NCBI GenBank assembly: GCA_910588235.1
Contig: CAJUOQ010000023.1
Span: forward strand, 1 to 36,534
Origin: an uncultured Atopostipes sp.
GTDB lineage: Bacteria; Bacillota; Bacilli; Lactobacillales; Carnobacteriaceae_A
Direction of reading: 5' to 3'
Length of the DNA: 36,534 nt
The translations under genes were made by a program, and so were the position numbers. Positions 15,097 to 23,041 of the stretch are shown piece after piece (position 1 is the stretch's first letter; each line of letters opens with the position of its first letter). The notes under the pieces are model-generated. The model had not been told where the DNA came from. It did not search any database and worked only from the letters and a program-made list of their open reading frames with translations.

Positions 15097-16074
15097 ATGA
15101 TTCAATTCGACCAAGTGTACAAACGCTACAATGGCGAGGCCGTTGTGGAAGATTTTTCTTTAGAAATTAAAGAAGGCGAATTTTTCGTTTTAATCGGGCC
15201 TAGTGGCAGTGGAAAAACAACGACTTTAAAAATGATTAATCATCTGGTAGAACTTTCAGAAGGTACCATTATGATTGAAGGTAAAAAGATTAGTGAATAC
15301 GATATTCAAGAACTACGTTGGAATATTGGTTATGTCTTACAGCAAATTGCTCTTTTTCCAAATATGACGGTGGCAGAAAATATTTTAGTGGTTCCTGAAA
15401 TGTTGAAGTGGTCTGATGAAGAGAAAGACCAACGGGTAACAGAACTCTTAGAAAGTGTAAATTTAGATCCCGGAAAATATAGAGATCGTGAGATTTCGGA
15501 ACTGTCTGGTGGCGAACAACAACGTATTGGTGTTGTGCGGGCTCTAGCTGCTGATCCGGATATTATTTTAATGGATGAACCTTTTAGCGCTTTAGATCCG
15601 ATTACGCGCAATAGTCTACAAGAAGATGTTATGAAACTACAGCGAAAATTCAAAAAAACCATTGTCTTTGTCACCCATGATATGCAAGAAGCGATTACCT
15701 TAGGAGATCGCATTTGTTTAATGAATGCGGGTAAGATTGAACAAGTCGGCACAACTGAAGAAATTTTGAACCACCCGGCCAATGAATTTGTCCAAGAATT
15801 TTTAGAAACCGGCTTGCCCCAATACCAAGAAGAACAAACGATCCAAGCGTTACTTGAAAAAGGATATGCTTCTCGCGAAGTTAAAAATCTAGAAACGATT
15901 GCTCATACTATTGAAGAAACGGCTACTTTGCACGAATTAACGATCGCGCTAGCCCAGACGCCTGTCGTGAAAGTAACCACTGCTAATCAAGCGGAGGCTG
16001 CTTTTATTACTCGTGAAGATCTGATTCAATTTTATGCGCAAGAACTTGATGCTAATCAGGGGGTTCTAAATTAA
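15097..16074 (+). CDS. egtV: ABC importer ATPase, EgtV/OpuCA type
   Basis: 325-residue ATPase of the quaternary-amine transporter family. Walker A GPSGSGKTT (about 34-42), the Q-loop in VLQQIALFPN, signature LSGGEQQR, Walker B IILMDEPFSALDP and VTHDMQEA are all intact. OpuCA proteins usually have two CBS domains and about 380 residues. Here only about 80 residues follow the ATPase, consistent with a reduced CBS-like tail ending in FITREDLIQFY. ATG with AGGAGGT at ideal spacing. Its TAA overlaps the ATG of the next gene, so the pair is translationally coupled. Substrate is assigned from the partner. Confidence 0.85.
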   Translation: MIQFDQVYKRYNGEAVVEDFSLEIKEGEFFVLIGPSGSGKTTTLKMINHLVELSEGTIMIEGKKISEYDIQELRWNIGYVLQQIALFPNMTVAENILVVPEMLKWSDEEKDQRVTELLESVNLDPGKYRDREISELSGGEQQRIGVVRALAADPDIILMDEPFSALDPITRNSLQEDVMKLQRKFKKTIVFVTHDMQEAITLGDRICLMNAGKIEQVGTTEEILNHPANEFVQEFLETGLPQYQEEQTIQALLEKGYASREVKNLETIAHTIEETATLHELTIALAQTPVVKVTTANQAEAAFITREDLIQFYAQELDANQGVLN

Positions 16075-17594
16075 TGAATGAATTGTTAGAAACATTTCAA
16101 GATCGAAGCGGAGATTTAGTCACCGCTTTAATCGAACATATGCAACTGTCTTTTATCGCTTTGCTTATCGCTGCTTTGATTGCCGTTCCTTTAGGGATTT
16201 ATTTAGCGGAACGACCTAAAATAGCAGAACCGATTATTCAAATTACCGCCATTTTTCAAACGATTCCTTCCCTAGCGATTTTAGGGCTCTTGATTCCAAT
16301 TGTTGGTATTGGGACGATTCCAGCCATTGTTGCTTTATTTATATATGCTTTATTGCCCATTTTAAGAAATACATACACGGGGATAACGGAAATCGACCCG
16401 TCGATTATTGAAGCAGCCGATGCGATGGGGATGGGTCGTTGGCGTAAATTGATCAAAGTGCAACTCCCTCTTGCCATGCCTGTCATCATGGCGGGAATCC
16501 GTACGGCCATGGTATTAATTATTGGAACAGCAACCGTCGCTGCTTTAATCGGTGCGGGCGGTCTTGGTAGTTTGATTTTACTAGGGATTGACCGCGGAAA
16601 TAATAATTTAATTATTTTAGGTGCGGTACCAGCAGCTTTACTTGCGATCATTTTTGATCAGCTGCTCCGTTATCTTCAAAAAACTTCTTTCAAGAAAACA
16701 ATGATCATTTTAGGAACTGTTTTTGTTCTGATTGGGGGAGTGATTGCCGCTCCGTTGGTGTTCGGTGATGAAGATGATATCACGATCGCTGGTAAAATGG
16801 GTTCGGAACCTGAGATTTTAATGAACATTTATAAGTTATTGATCGAGGATCAATCCGATTTAACCGCTGAAGTGGAGCCCAATTTTGGCCGAACCACCTT
16901 TGTTTTCAATGCTTTACGCTCTAATGAAATTGATATGTACCCCGAATTTACCGGAACTGTTTTAGCAGATCTTTTAGGTGAAATTCCTGAACCTGGCACT
17001 TCCGAAGAAGAAGTTTTTGAGTACGCACGTGATGGATTACAAGAAGAATATGATATGACCTTATTAGAACCTATGGCTTTCAATAACACTTATACGCTCG
17101 CCGTAACTTCTGAATTTGCTGAAGAGCATAATGTCGAAACAATTTCTGACTTGGCCCCTGTCACTGATGAAGTGGCTGCTGGATTTACGATTGAATTTAA
17201 CGACCGTCAAGATGGGTATGTTGGTATTCAGGAAATGTATGGTATTTCTTTTGACGATGTCAGCACCATGGATCCGCAACTTCGCTACACTGCCATTGAG
17301 CAAGGCGATGTTAACCTAATCGATGCTTATAGTACCGATGCGGAAATTGAAGAGTACAACTTAGTCGTTTTAGAAGATGACTTAGGTCTTTTCCCACCTT
17401 ATCAGGGTGCACCGCTCGTCATGACGAGCTTAATTGAAGAACATCCAGAAATTGAAGAGATTCTATCCGTCCTTGCTGGTCAAATTACAGACGATCAAAT
17501 GCGTGAAATGAATTACGAAGTAGATTTCGAAGACCGCGCAGCTGAAGATGTCGCCAGAGACTTCTTAACTGCAGAAGGCTTATTAGAAGAATAA
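16074..17594 (+). CDS. egtU: Fused ABC permease and solute receptor, EgtU-like
   Basis: 506 residues combining a permease (1 to about 230) with a substrate-binding domain (about 235-506). The permease has about six helices and the EAA loop EAADAMGMGRWRKL. Another helix leads to the extracellular receptor, beginning ITIAGKMGSEPEILMNIYKL. This organisation and the segments NFGRTTFVFNAL, YPEFTGTVLADLL, NDRQDGYVGIQEMYG, LIDAYSTDAEI and LFPPYQGAPLV recall EgtU/BilEB (ergothioneine import; earlier called a bile-exclusion system) more than the separate OpuCC betaine receptor. That resemblance is from memory of the family, so betaine, choline or carnitine remain alternatives. Acidic residues are abundant. 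Strong terminator follows directly. Confidence 0.8.
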   Translation: MNELLETFQDRSGDLVTALIEHMQLSFIALLIAALIAVPLGIYLAERPKIAEPIIQITAIFQTIPSLAILGLLIPIVGIGTIPAIVALFIYALLPILRNTYTGITEIDPSIIEAADAMGMGRWRKLIKVQLPLAMPVIMAGIRTAMVLIIGTATVAALIGAGGLGSLILLGIDRGNNNLIILGAVPAALLAIIFDQLLRYLQKTSFKKTMIILGTVFVLIGGVIAAPLVFGDEDDITIAGKMGSEPEILMNIYKLLIEDQSDLTAEVEPNFGRTTFVFNALRSNEIDMYPEFTGTVLADLLGEIPEPGTSEEEVFEYARDGLQEEYDMTLLEPMAFNNTYTLAVTSEFAEEHNVETISDLAPVTDEVAAGFTIEFNDRQDGYVGIQEMYGISFDDVSTMDPQLRYTAIEQGDVNLIDAYSTDAEIEEYNLVVLEDDLGLFPPYQGAPLVMTSLIEEHPEIEEILSVLAGQITDDQMREMNYEVDFEDRAAEDVARDFLTAEGLLEE

Positions 17595-17600
17595 ATGATC

Positions 17601-17645
17601 AAAAGATATCGATTGGTTTTTGTCGAACCGATCGATATCTTTTTT
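17601..17645 (+). terminator. Terminator of the egt operon
   Basis: Extended stem AAAAGATATCGATTGGTT paired with AACCGATCGATATCTTTTTT around a short loop, followed by T-run. It lies seven bases after the receptor stop. Confidence 0.9.
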
Positions 17646-17850
17646 AATTTCTCATGAAATTCCTGCATCTGCTCTTTTTATTTGGAATAAATTTTTCTTT
17701 CTAAATATGACCGTCTCGTTCGAGCATTTCATAACGGAGAGTAGCTGTTTTGGAGCCAAATTGCAGGTTACTTTATTAAATCCTGGGCTCGTGAGCACGT
17801 TTCTCGCTTTCGAAACCCCGAACATCCAGAATGGCCTGTTATAAAACGCA
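17646..17850. other. Gene-free stretch between two terminators
   Basis: No supported gene. Short open frames on both strands lack ribosome-binding sites. Small inverted repeats are present (CTCG-AA-CGAG near 17722 on the minus strand; GCTC-GT-GAGC near 17788). The GC-richer patch 17780-17825 (CTCGTGAGCACGTTTCTCGC) may be a remnant of a dispersed repeat, but no second copy is evident in this window. Confidence 0.4.
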
Positions 17851-17889
17851 AAAAAGATGTACACAGTTGATATGCGTACATCTTTTTTA
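17851..17889 (-). terminator. Terminator of the GyrI-like gene
   Basis: Stem AAAAAAGATGTAC (17851-17863) / GTACATCTTTTTT (17877-17889) with a 13-nt loop. It lies nine bases after the stop of the gene at 17898. Confidence 0.85.
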
Positions 17890-17897
17890 AAATTCCT

Positions 17898-18380
17898 TTA
17901 TGAGTGTTTAATGACGGGCACCCACATTTCACCAACAAAAATGCCTTCCGCTTCACCCATAATCACCGCAGCATTGGGGCCATCCACATAACTGTACTCT
18001 TTTTCTTCATATAAGACCTCGCTGAACGTTTGGTTCGTCAATTGTTCGGTCAATGCATATTGAGAAGAAGCTTCGCCGGGAACCACAATATATTTCCCTG
18101 CTGGAAAAGGAATCATACGGGTCGCTTCCGGGACTTCTTGGTCTGTCTCGACACCGATATAATGCATCATTTTATCATCCACAGCATCATTTACGACGAA
18201 GAGGTAATCATTTTTGGCGATTTCTTTTAACTTTGCGACGGTTCCATTTTGAATGACTTGGTTAAAAAAATCTTCTTTCTCACGATTGAGTCCTTCTTGA
18301 TCCCTATAATCACTTTTCAATTCAACACCTATTCCTAACACCGTAAACTCTTGCTTGTCTTCAAAATCATAGTTTGCCAT
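17898..18380 (-). CDS. GyrI-like/effector-binding domain protein
   Basis: 160 residues resembling the stand-alone GyrI-like small-molecule-binding (AraC effector-binding) domain: two repeated SHS2-type beta-alpha modules. Segments include FTVLGIGVELKSDY at the N-terminus, HYIGVETDQEVPEATRMIPFPAGKYIVVPGEAS in the middle (split here into its two halves: HYIGVETDQEVP, and MIPFPAGKYIVVPG) and VIMGEAEGIFVGEMWVPV at the end. No DNA-binding domain is present. Such proteins bind drugs or peptides, or sequester effectors; the ligand is unknown. ATG with AGAGAGG upstream. Divergent from the TspO-like gene. Confidence 0.8.
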   Translation of the reverse strand: MANYDFEDKQEFTVLGIGVELKSDYRDQEGLNREKEDFFNQVIQNGTVAKLKEIAKNDYLFVVNDAVDDKMMHYIGVETDQEVPEATRMIPFPAGKYIVVPGEASSQYALTEQLTNQTFSEVLYEEKEYSYVDGPNAAVIMGEAEGIFVGEMWVPVIKHS

Positions 18381-18544
18381 GTTTAACGCCTCTCTTCTTG
18401 GGGTGTTTTGGATCTATTCTTTTTATTATTTTACCAAAAATAAAAACAAACAACGACTCGCAGCTGTTACAATTGAATATTTTCCCTGATTTGTGCTATT
18501 CTTTTGCTAATCAATACAAAAAATGATCATTAGGAGTGGATGAA

Positions 18545-19330
18545 ATGGAACGAACGAAAAAAGTGGGCTTAAATGCTTTAGCGCTCGCTGTGACACTTGT
18601 GGTCAATGCGCTGGGCGCCTTTGGCTTTATAAACGGTACCTCTCAAAGTGATGTTTCCAATCAGTATTTTACTTTAGTTACGCCTAGTGGCATGACTTTT
18701 AGTATTTGGTCTGTTATCTATGGTTTATTGATTCTATCGCTTATTGTGATGTACATAAAAAGAACAGATGATTATTATCGCAGAGCCATTGATAAAATAA
18801 CTCCTCTATTTTTAATTTCCTGTCTACTAAACATTTTGTGGATTGTGTTGTTTTCTTTTGTTCTTGTGGAATTATCAACGCTTTTTATTTTTGGATACAC
18901 GATCGTTCTTGCATTAATCTGTCGTCAACTTCTAAAAATGAACGATGGAAAACATTCGCTACTGCCTTTAACTTTTGGACTCTACACGGGCTGGTTGATG
19001 ATTGCAACAGTCGTTAATGTCGCAGCCTCTCTTGTTAAAATAAATTGGAATGGTTTTGGTTTAGCGGATACGACATGGGCGATGATTGTTTTAGTGCTTG
19101 CTGCATTACTTGTATTACTCGTTTCTTTAAATACAAAAAATGCCGCACTCCCCTTGCCAGTTGCTTGGGCTTATTATGGAATCTATCAAAACTTAACCAA
19201 TGTCCATCCCGGGAATCTTTTCCTCTTGCGGATGCTTACCGTAGCTGGTATTGTATTTTTAATTGGTTTAGCTGGTATTCAATTTTACAGAAATCGTTAC
19301 GGAGTTCTCCCAAATTCAGAACTTGTTTAG
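18545..19330 (+). CDS. TspO/MBR-like tryptophan-rich membrane protein
   Basis: 261 residues with about seven or eight membrane helices. The segment TPSGMTFSIWSVIYGLL resembles the TspO-family pattern 'TPxxxxFxIWxxIY'. Another half follows with WNGFGLADTTWAMIV. It is longer than classic TspO (about 160 residues), as in the extended membrane-protein relatives in Firmicutes. Ligand unknown. The ATG at 18545 has TAGGAG eight bases upstream; a GTG three codons earlier overlaps that site and is rejected. Followed by a strong terminator. Confidence 0.7.
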   Translation: MERTKKVGLNALALAVTLVVNALGAFGFINGTSQSDVSNQYFTLVTPSGMTFSIWSVIYGLLILSLIVMYIKRTDDYYRRAIDKITPLFLISCLLNILWIVLFSFVLVELSTLFIFGYTIVLALICRQLLKMNDGKHSLLPLTFGLYTGWLMIATVVNVAASLVKINWNGFGLADTTWAMIVLVLAALLVLLVSLNTKNAALPLPVAWAYYGIYQNLTNVHPGNLFLLRMLTVAGIVFLIGLAGIQFYRNRYGVLPNSELV

Positions 19331-19354
19331 TGAAAACGAACAGCTCTCATACTA

Positions 19355-19388
19355 AAAACGTCGTTCAATTGAATGAACGACGTTTTTT
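19355..19388. terminator. Terminator of the TspO-like gene
   Basis: Stem AAAACGTCGTTCA (19355-19367) pairs with TGAACGACGTTTT (19374-19386) around ATTGAA, T-run on the right. Probably also used by the adenylyltransferase gene from the other side. Confidence 0.85.
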
Positions 19389-19425
19389 ATTATGAACGAT
19401 TTATAGTTGTTAAAAATACGCTGCA

Positions 19426-20055
19426 TTAACGATACTTCTTTTGCATTTTTTGTATAAAATTTGAGATGTTGTCGTCGTAATTGGGGTACTCGAAACTTAA
19501 TTCAGTTGCTACGTATATAGACGCTTCTCTGAATAACTCTTTTCGACAGAGTCCCTTCACTACATAGGTCATTACCCACCAAAATTCATTACAACAATCA
19601 TCAAATTTTCTGGGCGTAGGTTTTTCTATATAATAATACCGCTCTGAAGGCACCGGATAATTATTGATGTCCCCCTCTTTATCCAATAAAATTTTTATTA
19701 GACTATCACTAGATAAATAGAGATTCAACTCTTCTAAAGGAATTAAAGTTAAATCAATCCGCGTTCCATCTTCAAAAAGCATTAAATACGAAAACCAAGT
19801 GCCTAATTGTGGATAATAAAGGGACATCGCTTCTGGCTTTTGTAAAATAATTCTTTCCCAAAAAACATCTAACCATTGTTCATCCTGGATAAAGACGTCC
19901 ATTTCAGTCACTAAATATGTAATATCATAATCTTGAAAATCATCTTTAGGCCCTTCATTGTTTGTGCGCGAGCCTTCCATCCCGACGATTTTTATTTCTT
20001 CTTTTTCTTCTGCAAAAGATAAGATTAAGTCTAACATCTCTTTTTCAGTTCTCAT
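19426..20055 (-). CDS. ANT(6)-like aminoglycoside adenylyltransferase with internal deletion
   Basis: Resembles AadE/ANT(6), which inactivates streptomycin by adenylylation. The N-terminus MRTEKEMLDLI, the nucleotidyltransferase motif GSRTNNEG with catalytic aspartates in FQDYDITYLVT (D42, D44), RIDLTLIPLEEL (D101) and DDCCNEFWWVMTYVVKGL are all present. Family members are about 285-300 residues; this one is 209. After GLCRKE (about residue 173) the sequence jumps to LFREASIYVA, which belongs near the family's C-terminus (LFRE..., then EYPNYDD). About 80-90 residues of the C-terminal aminoglycoside-binding domain are missing, with the frame kept. The rest looks normal, ATG with GGGAGG upstream. 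Probably inactive or altered, but still an open frame. Confidence 0.8.
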   Translation of the reverse strand: MRTEKEMLDLILSFAEEKEEIKIVGMEGSRTNNEGPKDDFQDYDITYLVTEMDVFIQDEQWLDVFWERIILQKPEAMSLYYPQLGTWFSYLMLFEDGTRIDLTLIPLEELNLYLSSDSLIKILLDKEGDINNYPVPSERYYYIEKPTPRKFDDCCNEFWWVMTYVVKGLCRKELFREASIYVATELSFEYPNYDDNISNFIQKMQKKYR

Positions 20056-20620
20056 GAAATTCCTCCCTGAATAGTTTCTGATCCCTTTTGTGAGTTCATT
20101 TCACCTTTATCCATTAAAATATCTTGTTTCTCTTTTATTCTTTTTTCTGAATTTCTCTGCGCTCAAACGTTCTTTGGTCATTACCAAAGCTTATTCTTTA
20201 AATCACTTTTTATGCAACCCTTTTCAAAAATAACGAAAAAATTTATCAATTATTTCCTGGGCCAGTCGCCACTGATTTAAAAATAAATATTAATATTATA
20301 ATTATTATGACACGTTTTGTAAAAATAACAAGCGATTCTTGAAATAACTCTCATAAAAAACAAAACGGTATCGAAATATTCTTTCGATACCGGATCAATA
20401 TTTATTTATTTTTTCTATGGAGCTTCCTCAATTGCCCTCTCAGAGGAGCTCACCCTTTAATCAATCGCTTATTTTCTTCATGCTCATAAGAATCCAAGGG
20501 TTTACTGGATGTGATTTCCTCTGAACAAAGTCACTTTTTTTTCTAGTCCTCTTCAATCCCCTTTAATGAAAGATGGATAACTGTTTAAGTCGAGGCACTC
20601 TATTTGTACTAAATTGTATT
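20056..20620. other. Gene-free stretch of 565 bases, with possible structured RNA on the minus strand
   Basis: No ORF is supported. The left part (20056-20360) is AT-rich with promoter-like runs. The right part, read on the minus strand after exoA, holds an imperfect hairpin at 20419-20451 (GAGCT-CCTC against GAGG-AAGCTC) and ends in the strong terminator at 20366-20392. It may be the exoA 3' untranslated region or a separate small RNA of up to about 200 nt. Confidence 0.4.
20366..20392 (-). terminator. Terminator about 230 bases downstream of exoA
   Basis: Perfect 11-bp stem CGGTATCGAAA (20366-20376) / TTTCGATACCG (20382-20392), loop TATTC. On the minus strand it continues TTTTGTTTTTT. No gene ends close by; exoA stops at 20621. 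Confidence 0.85.
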
Positions 20621-21451
20621 TTAAGATCCATCGATTTCTAGTAAAAGAGGCGTATGGTCCTGTCTTTCTCCTGAGTCGACCATTTCAGAACGAATCACTT
20701 TATCCGCTGCCCGATCACTAATTAACCAGTAATCAATTCTCCAACCGGAATTATTGATTTTACTTGTTTTGGCTCGTTGATTCCACCAAGAATAGACGTC
20801 TTGAATATCGCCGTGTAAATGACGGAAAGTATCTGTAAAACCTTTTTCCAGCAAGCGAGTAAAGCCTGCTCGTTCTTCGTCTGTGAAGCCTGCTGTTTCT
20901 CGGTTTCTATCTGGATGAGCTAAGTCAATCTCTTGATGAGCCACGTTGAAATCACCCGTGGCTAAAACGACTTTTTCTTCATCCAAAGTCGCTAAGTATT
21001 CTGCATATTGTTCATCCCATCGTTGACGCTCACTTAAACGATTCAGTTTCGAGCCTGCATTCGGTGTATAAACTTGCGTCACATAGAAATGATCAAATTC
21101 AAGTGTCAAGATACGCCCTTCAGCGTCCATCGGATCGGGAGCTTCAATTTCTGGATAAGAAACGGTCGGGTTTAAATGCTTTTTATATAAAAACATTGTT
21201 CCGGCGTAACTTTTCCGTGCAGGTTCTTGGGAAGAGTTCCATACGAACTCATAAGTCGGAAAGTGTTCTTCTAATATTGCAATATGTTTTTTTGAAGGGC
21301 CTTTTCGAGGCAATTTTGTTTCTTGTAGCGCTATAACATCTGGTTCAAGTTCAATAATCGTATTTAAAACAGCTCGTGACAGCGCTGCTCGATTTGAATC
21401 GCTCGTTAATGCTGCGTTTAATGAATCAATATTCCATGAAATAAGTTTCAC
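20621..21451 (-). CDS. exoA: Exodeoxyribonuclease III (ExoA/Xth)
   Basis: Metal-dependent 3'-5' exonuclease and AP endonuclease of base-excision repair. Motifs run MKLISWNIDSLNAAL, LQETKLPRKG (catalytic Glu), VYTPNAG, TGDFNVAHQEIDL, then NNSGWRIDYWLIS, and QDHTPLLLEI with the catalytic His where SDHAP is usual. The 276 residues are normal. Start is GTG with GAGGAG nine bases upstream. It lies alone between the corA gene and the gene-free stretch. Confidence 0.93.
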   Translation of the reverse strand: MKLISWNIDSLNAALTSDSNRAALSRAVLNTIIELEPDVIALQETKLPRKGPSKKHIAILEEHFPTYEFVWNSSQEPARKSYAGTMFLYKKHLNPTVSYPEIEAPDPMDAEGRILTLEFDHFYVTQVYTPNAGSKLNRLSERQRWDEQYAEYLATLDEEKVVLATGDFNVAHQEIDLAHPDRNRETAGFTDEERAGFTRLLEKGFTDTFRHLHGDIQDVYSWWNQRAKTSKINNSGWRIDYWLISDRAADKVIRSEMVDSGERQDHTPLLLEIDGS

Positions 21452-21680
21452 TGTTAACTGCTCCTCATCGTCAATTTTTATATATTCTCTATCACTCTAC
21501 AATTCTTTCGACACTTTGTAAAGAAAGGAGATTGGATAATTTTAGTCGATAAAATGGTATTTAAAACATTAGACAATATTGAAAACATTGTAGAAATTAA
21601 TCTTTCATTTAAACAGCAAAACAGAAAAATTCTGGATGCATCCAAACTTTTTCTACTTTTTATAAAATTTCTATAAAGAA

Positions 21681-22748
21681 TTACAGCCAATCTTTTTTCT
21701 TGAAAAAGATTAACATCCCAATCGTTATCACCGTACTAATGACCCAAAAAAGCGGGTAACTATATTTCCAATCTAATTCAGGCATGTTTTTGAAATTCAT
21801 TCCATAAACACCGGCTAAAAAAGATAACGGGATAAAGATCGTTGAGTAAATCGTCAAAATCTTCATCACATCGTTTGTTTTGTTCGAAATACTCGAAAGG
21901 TAAGTATCTAGCATACCACTCGAGATATCCCGATATGTTTCTGTAATATCAATCATTTGTACCACATGATCATAAATATCTCGAAAATAACGCGTAGTTT
22001 TCTCATCGATAAGATCGAACTCATTCCTCGACAAGGCACTGACAACGTTTCGCATCGGCCACAGGGTATTTCGAATAAAGACTAAGTCACGTTTTAACGT
22101 ATAAGTTTTATGTAATACTTCTTCGGTCGGATTGTCCAATAGCTCATCTTCAACATCATCAATTTCGTCTCCGACTTTTTCCATAATTAAAAAATAATGA
22201 TCCACTACATTGTCTAGCAAGCCGTAAAGTAAATCATCCGCATCATTTTTTCGAATATAAGTCCCATCAGCTAACTGCTTAATGAGTGGTCTAAAAATTT
22301 CAGATTCAGACTCTTGAAAAGAAATAAGTTGGTTTTCAAATAATAAAAAAGAAATTTGTTCTGTATCCAGTTCGCCTTCTTCATTAAAAATAATAGATTT
22401 CGTATTGACAAATAAATAATCCCCATACTCTTCAAACTTGATTGCTTGGCCTGTATCCACAATATCTTCTATCACTAACGGATGAATAGCTAAAGCCTTA
22501 CATAACTCTTGAATTAAGTCCGTATTATGTAAGCCAATCACATTCAGCCATTTCACTTTATTTTCTTGTCGCTCATTTATAAATTCATTTATTTCATTTA
22601 AAGTTTTTCTATCAATTTCACTACTATTGTACGTTGTATAGATGAGCTTCGTTGTTTCCATTTTTCTCTCCCCCACATGAATAGCTGTCCCTGGGGGTGT
22701 ATGTACGTTTTCAGCAATATTTTTCCCTTCTTTAGGCAAAGTTCTCAC
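21681..22748 (-). CDS. corA: CorA-family magnesium/divalent cation channel
   Basis: 355 residues with the CorA layout: N-terminal alpha/beta domain, then a long helix, and two C-terminal membrane helices with the signature YGMNFKNMPELDW between them and a basic end KKKDWL. It lets Mg2+ into the cell down the membrane potential. Start is unsettled: GTG at 22748 and TTG at 22739 both precede the conserved HTPPGT...VGERK segment, so the N-terminal extension is probably real; TTG has GGAG at a good spacing. The better-placed ATG at 22661 (MET) has GGGGGAG upstream and would drop that segment. A palindrome with T-run at about 21631-21645 may terminate the transcript. Confidence 0.92.
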   Translation of the reverse strand: MRTLPKEGKNIAENVHTPPGTAIHVGERKMETTKLIYTTYNSSEIDRKTLNEINEFINERQENKVKWLNVIGLHNTDLIQELCKALAIHPLVIEDIVDTGQAIKFEEYGDYLFVNTKSIIFNEEGELDTEQISFLLFENQLISFQESESEIFRPLIKQLADGTYIRKNDADDLLYGLLDNVVDHYFLIMEKVGDEIDDVEDELLDNPTEEVLHKTYTLKRDLVFIRNTLWPMRNVVSALSRNEFDLIDEKTTRYFRDIYDHVVQMIDITETYRDISSGMLDTYLSSISNKTNDVMKILTIYSTIFIPLSFLAGVYGMNFKNMPELDWKYSYPLFWVISTVITIGMLIFFKKKDWL

Positions 22749-22855
22749 TCCAATTTCATCCCAATTTGTTCTTTTAAAAATTTGTCTATACGCTATTTTA
22801 TCTATTTAAAATGGCGCTGATTGAGTAAACAACACTTCATTTCATTGTTAAAATA

Positions 22856-22885
22856 ATTATAGCTCACTATTTTTTCCTTATCCAA
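22856..22885 (-). promoter_or_regulatory. Candidate corA promoter
   Basis: On the minus strand TTGGAT (22880-22885), 18 bases, TATAAT (22856-22861). The -10 is perfect. It would give a 5' leader of about 110 bases before corA. The remaining bases 22887-22994 hold a GAAGTC/GACTTC hairpin and no gene. Confidence 0.55.
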
Positions 22886-22994
22886 CGAAGTCATTCGACT
22901 TCTCTACTGGGTAATTTCCAATCACTTCTCTCAAGCGTCAGAACAATCTTTCGTTAGATAAATGGGCTCCTCCGTCTTCTTAACCATTAAAAAA

Positions 22995-23027
22995 AGCCAA
23001 AGAAGATGGATTGGTTCTTCTTTGGCT
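22995..23027 (-). terminator. Terminator of the acetyltransferase-Arr operon
   Basis: Perfect 12-bp stem AGCCAAAGAAGA (22995-23006) / TCTTCTTTGGCT (23016-23027), 9-nt loop, T-run on the minus strand. It follows the fusion gene by 14 bases. Confidence 0.9.
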
Positions 23028-23041
23028 GGCTTTAACTTCCA

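Noticed and set aside
17652..17956. Minus-strand frames of 60-70 codons in the gap after the egt operon
   Set aside because: No ribosome-binding site, no similarity to a known family, and one overlaps the GyrI-like gene and its terminator.
20056..20360. A replication origin or repeat region because of high AT content and short repeats
   Set aside because: No DnaA-box cluster or iterated repeat is visible; the AT-rich stretch fits a promoter region.
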